From the NCBI GenBank assembly GCA_021839785.1, contig JAKCAB010000623.1, forward strand, positions 1 to 6,739: DNA of 6,739 nt, in the 5' to 3' direction. The notes under the pieces were generated by a model, which was not told the origin of the DNA, made no database searches, and was given only the letters and a program-made list of their open reading frames with translations. The position numbers and the translations under genes were made by a program. Source of the stretch: a bacterium (lineage in GTDB: Bacteria > Verrucomicrobiota > Verrucomicrobiae > Limisphaerales > J093). The stretch's first letter is position 1, and each line of letters begins with the position of its first letter. Shown piece after piece: positions 1 through 5,277 of this stretch.

Positions 1-1144
1 GTTTTCGATAAGTGTCCATCCGCGACTCCGGAATCAGCCGGTCTCCCATGAGTTTTCCCTGATCGCCGATGTAAATCACGTCGCGGATTGGTTCGTCGTC
101 CTCAAGTTCCGGGGGACGGGGCGGTTTCAGGCCTCCGTCATACCAACAGAGAGTCACCGGCGGCATCGCACCTCGGGCCGGGAACTCGAACCGGACGATT
201 TCACCCAGCGGATAAGTCTCCTGGCTCAGCTTGGTCGCGCTGCCTTCGACGCTGATGGGGTGCCCCAGTTTCAGGGCCTTGAACACGGTGGAGAGCTTGT
301 GCAACCCCAGATCGCCCAACAATCCCGTGCCGAAGTCGCGCCAGTTACGCCACGTCCAGGGATGATAGGCGGGATGGTAGGGACGTTCCGGGGCGGGTCC
401 CAGCCAGAGGTCCCAATCGAGACCCTCCGGCACCGGCGGCGTTTCCGGCGGGCGCCCCTCCCACGTGGGCCAACTCCAGAATCTGGCGCCGTACCACACA
501 TGGACTTCGCGCACCGGACCGATCGCGCCATCCGCCAGGATCTCCTGCGTGACCCGCGCCTCCTCGGTGGCCTGGCCTTGGTTGCCGCATTGGGTGGCGA
601 CCTTGGTTCGTCGCGCAGCTTCGACCACCATGCGAGCTTCGGCGACCGACCAAGTGAGCGGCTTCTCACAATACACGTGCTTACTCCGTTTTAGCGCCGC
701 CTGGGTAATCACGGCATGAGTGTGATCGGGAGTCGCGACCACCACGCCATCTACGTCCTCCTTTTCGAGTAATTCGCGGTAATCGCGGTACGCGGCGCAA
801 CCGCGATATTGCCCGGAGCGATTCTGCTTCGCGCAGGCTTGATCGATCATGCGCCGCGCCGGCTCGCGACCGCACACTTTCCCGTCGCGTCCCTCCGACC
901 AGTTCCACGACAGGTAGCCGCTACTTTCCCGATTCACGTCGCAAACGGCCACGACCTGCACTTCCGGCAGCGCCTGGAAAGCCGCCATGTCCTGGGTTCC
1001 CTGGCCGCCCAGGCCAATGCCGGCGAGCGTAATCTTTTCGCTGGGCGGCGTGACTCCCGCGCCGCCTAAAACGTGTCGCGGGACGATGGAAACGGCGGCA
1101 GCCATCGTGGTGGTGCGTAGAAACTGACGGCGTGTGGAGTTCAT
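1..1144 (-). CDS. Tat-exported Gfo/Idh/MocA family oxidoreductase, C-terminus cut by left edge
   Basis: An open frame runs from an ATG at 1144-1142 to the left edge with no stop, giving 381 visible residues. The N-terminus MNSTRRQFLR carries a twin-arginine motif followed by an Ala/Val-rich stretch, so export by the Tat pathway is predicted. A Rossmann NAD(P)-binding motif GIGLGGQG lies at residues 42-49. It is followed by VVAVCD (64-69), ATPDHTHA (137-144), the family EKP motif (160-162, catalytic or substrate-binding Lys) and WDLWLGPAPERPYHPAYHP (244-262). The stretch FGTGLLGDLGLH (271-282) contains the conserved Asp and His of the C-terminal domain. Between the first Asp and the DYRELL motif there are about 26 more residues than in the neighbouring paralogue, so the two belong to different subfamilies. 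Members usually have about 430-480 residues, so some 50-100 are missing. The gene is divergent from the second oxidoreductase and has no clear Shine-Dalgarno sequence. The family is certain, the substrate unknown; sugar or inositol-type oxidation is the usual role. Its third codon positions look less GC-rich than those of the genes to the right. Confidence 0.93.
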   Translation of the reverse strand, partial: MNSTRRQFLRTTTMAAAVSIVPRHVLGGAGVTPPSEKITLAGIGLGGQGTQDMAAFQALPEVQVVAVCDVNRESSGYLSWNWSEGRDGKVCGREPARRMIDQACAKQNRSGQYRGCAAYRDYRELLEKEDVDGVVVATPDHTHAVITQAALKRSKHVYCEKPLTWSVAEARMVVEAARRTKVATQCGNQGQATEEARVTQEILADGAIGPVREVHVWYGARFWSWPTWEGRPPETPPVPEGLDWDLWLGPAPERPYHPAYHPWTWRNWRDFGTGLLGDLGLHKLSTVFKALKLGHPISVEGSATKLSQETYPLGEIVRFEFPARGAMPPVTLCWYDGGLKPPRPPELEDDEPIRDVIYIGDQGKLMGDRLIPESRMDTYRK

Positions 1145-1357
1145 GATAGTTAAGGAGAGCACGCCCGGAGCGATGGCCGCGGACAATGGAACCCAACCCG
1201 CCAACGACGGAGGCCAGAACCGGCCATCGCGGGTCGGATCACCAATGGGCTGGGCGCCTCCGGGATCACGGCGCCAACGCTACCGTGCAAACGGCGCAAG
1301 TCATCAACAAATGGTTCCGGGCTTGATCTGGCCGCGGCTTTCGCCGACACCTTGGCC
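1145..1357. promoter_or_regulatory. Divergent intergenic region between two oxidoreductase genes
   Basis: This gap of about 213 bp separates two divergently oriented starts and should therefore contain both promoters. I see no convincing -35/-10 pair. The only structured signal is a perfect 10-bp inverted repeat, GCGATGGCCG at 1170-1179 and CGGCCATCGC at 1221-1230, with 41 bp between the arms (51 bp centre to centre). That geometry could suit a dimeric regulator bound at two half-sites, but it could also be chance in GC-rich DNA. A TAAGGAG at 1150-1156 on the plus strand resembles a ribosome binding site but precedes no credible gene. Confidence 0.4.
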
Positions 1358-2743
1358 ATGTCCAATCTCAACGCAACTCCGGCTGGCGGCTGGTCGCGCC
1401 GCCGTTTCACGGGAACCTTGACCGCCGCGACGGCGACTGCCGTCTCGCTCGGCAGCCTGAATGTGCTCGGCGCCAATGACCGCGTCCGCCTCGGCTTCAT
1501 CGGCTTGGGCAACCGGGGGGACCAAGTCCTCGACGCCTTCCTGGCGCACGCGGACGCGGAGGTCGTGGCGGTGTGCGACCTCTACCAGCCTTACCTCGAC
1601 TTCGCCGCGGCCAAGGTCGAGAAGAAGCACGGCAACCGCCCGCGCCAGTTCAAAGACTATCGCCGATTGTTGGAATTGCCGGACGTGGACGCCGCGGTCA
1701 TTTGCACGCCCGATCACTGGCACGCGCTACAAATGATCCAGGCCTGCGCCGCCGGCAAGGACGTGTACGTCGAGAAACCGCTGTCGCTGTGCGTCGCCGA
1801 AGGCCGGGCGATGGTCGAGGCCGCGCGCCGGCACAACTGCGTCGTGCAGGTCGGCATCCACCGCCGCTCGTCCGCGATGTGCCGCGAGGCGGCGGACTTC
1901 ATCCGCAACGGCGGCCTGGGCAAGGTGACGGTGGCCCGCGCGTTTCACATTCAAAACGAGTGGCCGACCGGGATCGGCTCGCCGCCCGACGCCGCGCCGC
2001 CCACCGATTGGGATTGGAACGCCTGGCTCGGGCCGGCGCCGGAAATGCCTTACAACCCGAACCGCACGTTCTACCGCTTCCGGTGGTTTTATGAGTTTTC
2101 GGGCGGCCAGGTGACGAACTTCGGCACGCACTACCTGGATTTCATCCAATGGGCGCTGGGCCACGACGCGCCGCAGACGGTCACCGCGCTGGGCGGCAAG
2201 TTCGCCATCGAGGACAACCGCGAAATCCCGGACACGCTCGAAGTGCTCTGGCAATACCCCGGCGGCACGCTGGCCTCGTTCTCGCAGTTCAATGCCAACG
2301 CGGCAGCGGCCGACGCGCGCGGGGGCGAGATCGAAATTCGCGGCACCAAGGGCACGCTGTACCTGTGGGGCAACGGCTACGAAGTGGTGCCCGAAGCCAC
2401 GCCGCAACTCCCCTTCCCCGCCCGCACGCCGCTGGACCGCTCCGGGGATCGCCAGTACCGCGACAGCTTCCGAAAATGGATCGAACCGAAGAAGGTCAGC
2501 GGCAACACCGACACGGAGCCGCACGCGCGGAATTTCCTCGATTGCGTGAAAAGCCGGCAGCGGTGCAATTGCGACGTCGAGATCGGCCACCGCAGCACCA
2601 CCACCACGTTGATCGGCAAGCTCGCCCTGCAAACGCAGAGCCTGCTGCAATGGGACGCGCAGGCCGAGCGGTTCACCAACCACGCGGAGGCGAACCGCCG
2701 TCTGCACTACGATTATCGGGCGCCGTACCGGTTTCCGTCCTAA
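1358..2743 (+). CDS. Tat-exported Gfo/Idh/MocA family oxidoreductase
   Basis: This is a complete gene of 461 residues from the ATG at 1358; an in-frame TTG at 1352 would add two residues. Neither start has a visible Shine-Dalgarno sequence. The ATG was chosen because it places the twin-arginine motif SRRRFTG (residues 13-19) and its hydrophobic stretch normally for a Tat signal. The NAD(P)-binding Rossmann motif GFIGLGNRG is at 46-54, VVAVCD at 69-74, CTPDHWHA at 116-123 and the EKP motif at 139-141. The C-terminal domain carries [20 protein letters not shown] (248-267), with the conserved His at 257 and Asp at 261. Full length is normal for the family. The product is probably a periplasmic, NAD(P)-bound sugar or polyol oxidoreductase. 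Some exported members of this superfamily (GH109) are instead NAD-dependent glycosidases, and that alternative cannot be excluded. The DUF1343 gene follows 60 bp downstream on the same strand, so co-transcription is possible. The substrate is unknown. Confidence 0.94.
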   Translation: MSNLNATPAGGWSRRRFTGTLTAATATAVSLGSLNVLGANDRVRLGFIGLGNRGDQVLDAFLAHADAEVVAVCDLYQPYLDFAAAKVEKKHGNRPRQFKDYRRLLELPDVDAAVICTPDHWHALQMIQACAAGKDVYVEKPLSLCVAEGRAMVEAARRHNCVVQVGIHRRSSAMCREAADFIRNGGLGKVTVARAFHIQNEWPTGIGSPPDAAPPTDWDWNAWLGPAPEMPYNPNRTFYRFRWFYEFSGGQVTNFGTHYLDFIQWALGHDAPQTVTALGGKFAIEDNREIPDTLEVLWQYPGGTLASFSQFNANAAAADARGGEIEIRGTKGTLYLWGNGYEVVPEATPQLPFPARTPLDRSGDRQYRDSFRKWIEPKKVSGNTDTEPHARNFLDCVKSRQRCNCDVEIGHRSTTTTLIGKLALQTQSLLQWDAQAERFTNHAEANRRLHYDYRAPYRFPS

Positions 2744-2803
2744 ATTCGGGCTCCCAGCGCAAATCGCTCGCCGGTTTTCCCGCCGGCACTTAGGCTCCCC
2801 GCC

Positions 2804-4042
2804 ATGCGATCAGCCCCTTGGATTTGTGGCTGGCTGGCTGGCTGGCTGTGCCTCGCGGCGGAGGCGGAGGTCCGGCTTGGCAGCGACGTGCTGGTAGAGC
2901 GCGATTTCAAGGAATTGCGTGGCAAACGGGTCGGCCTCATCGCCAACCAAACCAGCGTCAACGGCCGCGGCGAGTCCACCATCAACCGGCTCCGCCACGC
3001 GTCCGAAGTTCGGCTGGTGGCCATGTTCGCGCTCGAACATGGCCTCGACGGCACGGTGGCGGCAGGTGTGGAGTTCAAGGATTCCAAACACCGTGCCAGC
3101 GGCCTGCCGGTGTACTCGCTTTACGGTCCCGGCCCGACGCGCCGGCCCACGCCCGCCATGCTCAAGGGCCTGGACGCGCTTGTGTATGACATCCAGGACA
3201 CCGGCATCCGACCATACACGTACATCAGTTCGATGGGCCTGGCGATGGAGGCCTGCGCCGCCGCGGGGGTGGAATTCGTCGTGCTTGACCGGCCGAACCC
3301 GCTGGGCGGCCAACGCGTCGAAGGACCGATGCTGGAACCGCGCTTCCGCTCGTTTGTCGGTCAGTGGCGGGTTCCGCTGATCTACGGCCTGACCTGCGGC
3401 GAACTGGCCCGCATGATCAACGGCGAAGGCTGGATCACCAACCGCTGCAAATTGACCGTCGTCGCCATGCACGGCTGGCAGCGGTCCATGACCTGGCCCG
3501 ACACCGGCCTGCCCTGGGTGGCCACGTCCCCGAACGTGCGCTCGTTCGACACGGCGATCGGCCTGCCGGCCACCGGCCCGGTGGGCGAAATCGGCGGTTT
3601 GAACATCGGCCTGGGCAGCGCCTATCCGTTCCAGTGTCTCACCGCCCCGTGGCTCGACGCGGACAAGCTGGCGGCTTACCTCAACGGACTTCGCCTGGGT
3701 GGTGTGAAGTTCCTGCCGGTCTCCTTCAAAGCGCCACGGGGCGCCTACGCGGGCTCGACCGTTCGCGGCGTCCGGTTGCACTTTACCGAACCCGCGACCG
3801 CGCCGCTCGCCGCGATCAATTACTACGCCTTGGACGCGGCCCGCAAGGTAGGCCACCGCGACCTCTTCGCGGAGGCGGTCAAGGCCGGCCGGTCTTTCGA
3901 GATGTTCGACAAGGTCAACGGCACGGATGCCGTGCGCAAAGCGCTCCAGGCGGGCAAGCCCGCGGCGAGCATCGTCGCGGCGTGGCACGCCGACGAAACG
4001 GCCTTCCGCGCAAAGCGTCGCAAGTACCTCATTTATTACTGA
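2804..4042 (+). CDS. Secreted DUF1343 family protein, putative exo-beta-N-acetylmuramidase (NamZ-like)
   Basis: The protein has 412 residues from the ATG at 2804. The N-terminus is hydrophobic and ends in AAEAE at about 18-22, a likely signal peptidase I site, so secretion is predicted. DUF1343 hallmarks follow in order: GKRVGLIANQT (40-50), MFALEHGLDG (74-83), GLPVYSLYG (100-108), RPTPAML (114-120), LVYDIQDTGIRPYTYI (126-141), VVLDRPNPLGG (159-169), VEGP (172-175), GLTCGELARMIN (195-206), GWQRSM (224-229), TSPNVRS (241-247), APWLD (281-285) and the ending KYLIYY. The characterised family member, Bacillus subtilis NamZ (YbbC), removes MurNAc from non-reducing ends of peptidoglycan fragments. 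The Glu-His-Gly of the N-terminal domain (78-80) is kept, as expected for catalysis. The region that reads roughly EGTNxSxGRGT in NamZ-type proteins, as I recall it, is GEIGGLNIGLGSAYPF here (261-276), so substrate choice may differ. The ribosome binding site is weak. The ABC ATPase gene starts 7 nt after the stop. Family certain; activity inferred. Confidence 0.9.
   Translation: MRSAPWICGWLAGWLCLAAEAEVRLGSDVLVERDFKELRGKRVGLIANQTSVNGRGESTINRLRHASEVRLVAMFALEHGLDGTVAAGVEFKDSKHRASGLPVYSLYGPGPTRRPTPAMLKGLDALVYDIQDTGIRPYTYISSMGLAMEACAAAGVEFVVLDRPNPLGGQRVEGPMLEPRFRSFVGQWRVPLIYGLTCGELARMINGEGWITNRCKLTVVAMHGWQRSMTWPDTGLPWVATSPNVRSFDTAIGLPATGPVGEIGGLNIGLGSAYPFQCLTAPWLDADKLAAYLNGLRLGGVKFLPVSFKAPRGAYAGSTVRGVRLHFTEPATAPLAAINYYALDAARKVGHRDLFAEAVKAGRSFEMFDKVNGTDAVRKALQAGKPAASIVAAWHADETAFRAKRRKYLIYY
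2828..2847 (+). repeat. Tetranucleotide microsatellite (GGCT)5 in signal-peptide codons
   Basis: Five perfect tandem copies of GGCT lie in codons 9-15 of the DUF1343 gene and encode part of the hydrophobic signal peptide (GWLAGW). The unit length is not a multiple of three, so gain or loss of one copy would shift the frame close to the start. The tract may equally be an accident of Gly/Trp/Leu codons. Confidence 0.85.
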
Positions 4043-4049
4043 CCGACCG

Positions 4050-5039
4050 ATGGCCCCGGTTGCGCCGCCACCCCGGATGCCGCTGCTCGAAATCGAAAAC
4101 CTGTCGGTCGAATTCCGTGCCGGCAACCGCACCGTGCGCGCCATCGACGGCGTCTCGCTCACGGTCCAGGAAGGCGAAACCGTGTGCCTGGTGGGCGAAA
4201 GCGGCTCGGGCAAGTCGGTGACCGCGCTCGCCATCGGCCGATTGTTGGCGCCAAACGCGCGAATCACGACCGGCGAAATCCGCCTGGCGGGCCGCGAGGT
4301 TACCCGGCTTGGTCCGCGCGAATTGTGCAGCCTGCGCGGCGCACAGGTGGCCTACGTGTTTCAGGAACCCGCCGTCGCGCTCAACCCGGTCATGCGCATC
4401 GGCGCGCAAATTCTGGAAGTGTTGCGCGTGCACCGGCCAGACTTCGCCACGTCAGCAGAGGTCGTGCGGCTGCTCGGGCTCGTCGGCATTGCCGCGCCGG
4501 CAGAACGCGCCCGCGACTACCCGCACCAGTTGTCCGGCGGCATGTTGCAACGCGCCATGATCGCCATGGCGCTGGCCTCGCAGCCGAGGTTACTGGTGGC
4601 GGACGAACCGACGACCGCGCTGGACGTGACGATCCAGGCGCAAATCCTCGAGCTGTTGCGCGACCTCCGCCAACAGTTCGGAATGAGCATCCTGCTGATC
4701 ACCCACCACCTCGGCATCGTGGCCGAATTTGCCGACCGCGTGATCGTGATATACGCCGGTCAGGTGGTCGAACAAGCTTCCGCGGCCAAGCTGCTGCAAC
4801 GTCCCGCCCACCCGTACACGCGGGCCTTGCTGGCCGCCGTGCCACGCCTGGGCAACAACTCAGAGCGGCTCAGCAGCATCGCCGGAAGCGTGCCCAGCGC
4901 CGGGCGGTTCCCGGTGGGTTGCCGCTTTCATCCGCGCTGTCCGCTGGTCCAACCAAGTTGCCGCACCGAGGCCCCGGCGTTGATGGAAGTTGAACCCGGC
5001 CGCCGGGTGCGGTGCCCTTTCTGGGAAATCGGCGGGTGA
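4050..5039 (+). CDS. OppD/DppD-type oligopeptide ABC transporter ATP-binding protein
   Basis: The protein has 329 residues from the ATG at 4050, 7 nt after the stop of the DUF1343 gene. An alternative ATG at 4077 would remove nine residues (MAPVAPPPR) and begin [11 protein letters not shown], which is a more typical family N-terminus. ABC ATPase motifs are complete: Walker A GESGSGKS (49-56), Q-loop FQEP with Gln105, signature LSGGM (161-165), Walker B LLVADEP (181-187), D-loop ALD (190-192) and switch His219. The residue after that His is His rather than the usual Asp (THHLG). The C-terminal oligopeptide-transporter domain is present: [14 protein letters not shown] (254-267), then four cysteines at 291, 297, 304 and 322. 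In OppD/DppD relatives such cysteines can bind an iron-sulfur cluster. The product should energise uptake of peptides from the cytoplasmic face. No permease, binding protein or OppF partner is visible, so it either serves subunits encoded elsewhere or is an isolated component. Translation may be coupled to the upstream gene, as no Shine-Dalgarno sequence is seen. Confidence 0.93.
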   Translation: MAPVAPPPRMPLLEIENLSVEFRAGNRTVRAIDGVSLTVQEGETVCLVGESGSGKSVTALAIGRLLAPNARITTGEIRLAGREVTRLGPRELCSLRGAQVAYVFQEPAVALNPVMRIGAQILEVLRVHRPDFATSAEVVRLLGLVGIAAPAERARDYPHQLSGGMLQRAMIAMALASQPRLLVADEPTTALDVTIQAQILELLRDLRQQFGMSILLITHHLGIVAEFADRVIVIYAGQVVEQASAAKLLQRPAHPYTRALLAAVPRLGNNSERLSSIAGSVPSAGRFPVGCRFHPRCPLVQPSCRTEAPALMEVEPGRRVRCPFWEIGG

Positions 5040-5053
5040 ATTCTCCCTGAAGG

Positions 5054-5072
5054 GAAAGCTCCCGAAGCTTTC
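5054..5072 (+). terminator. Short hairpin after the ABC ATPase gene
   Basis: A perfect 7-bp stem, GAAAGCT at 5054-5060 and AGCTTTC at 5066-5072, encloses the 5-nt loop CCCGA and begins 14 nt after the stop codon. A smaller stem, TCCC-TGAA-GGGA, sits just before it. No T-tract follows, so this is at best a weak or Rho-assisted terminator or an mRNA 3'-end stabiliser. Confidence 0.35.
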
Positions 5073-5101
5073 TGCTGCCGATGGCGTGGCGACAGTTCAG
5101 C

Positions 5102-5262
5102 CCGAATTCCGAAACTCGAAATTCGAGCGGAATCCGAAGCTCGAAGGCCAAAACCCGAATCTCCGGAGCGGATGCGTCTTCCGCGCGAAACCCTTCCCGG
5201 CGCGGTGCAGAAGGCCTTTTGACCGTCGGATTTCGGGCTTCCTTCGGGTTTCGAGAATTCGG
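5102..5262. repeat. 161-bp imperfect inverted-repeat element at convergent gene junction
   Basis: The outer arms 5102-5120 and 5243-5262 pair in 18 of 20 aligned columns (one mismatch, one gap). After a symmetric 10x10 unpaired region, inner arms 5131-5149 and 5213-5232 pair in about 16 of 20 columns. The apex contains further small stems: GCGGA/TCCGC at 5168-5172 and 5180-5184, and CCGCGC/GCGCGG at 5181-5186 and 5200-5205, which share four bases and so exclude each other. The arms are rich in CGAAxCCGAA-type words, and TTCGGAT recurs in tandem at 5258-5271. Composition differs sharply from the flanking genes. It resembles a REP/BIME- or MITE-like dispersed element; it has no coding capacity and could act as a bidirectional transcription stop between two convergent genes. 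Element identity is inferred; the structure is seen directly. Confidence 0.65.
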
Positions 5263-5277
5263 ATTTCGGATTTAGAC

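Noticed and set aside
260..694. Plus-strand open frame of 144 codons inside the left gene
   Set aside because: It is antisense to the well-supported minus-strand oxidoreductase and encodes an Arg/Gly/Pro-rich sequence without a domain.
1727..2707. Antisense open frame of 326 codons
   Set aside because: It lies wholly within the second oxidoreductase, whose family motifs are on the plus strand; the reverse translation has no recognisable domain.
2770..2787. GCCGG/CCGGC stem between the second oxidoreductase and the DUF1343 gene as a terminator
   Set aside because: The stem is only 5 bp with an 8-nt loop and no T-tract follows; such pairings are expected by chance in GC-rich DNA, so transcription into the next gene remains possible.
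3927..4049. Upstream extension of the ABC ATPase to an earlier in-frame start
   Set aside because: The extra 41 residues overlap the conserved end of the DUF1343 gene, are Arg/Ser/Pro-rich and match no part of the OppD family; the ATG at 4050 or 4077 fits the family N-terminus.
2810..4267. Long antisense open frame of 485 codons
   Set aside because: It mirrors the DUF1343 and ABC ATPase genes on the opposite strand. Long antisense frames are common in GC-rich genes, its Arg/His/Val-rich translation shows no domain, and the plus strand has clear family motifs.
5081..5275. Small open frame of 64 codons across the intergenic repeat
   Set aside because: Its translation simply reflects the repeat words (SGIRSS, GFRASFGFREFGFRI); it has no ribosome binding site and the DNA is explained by the inverted-repeat element.
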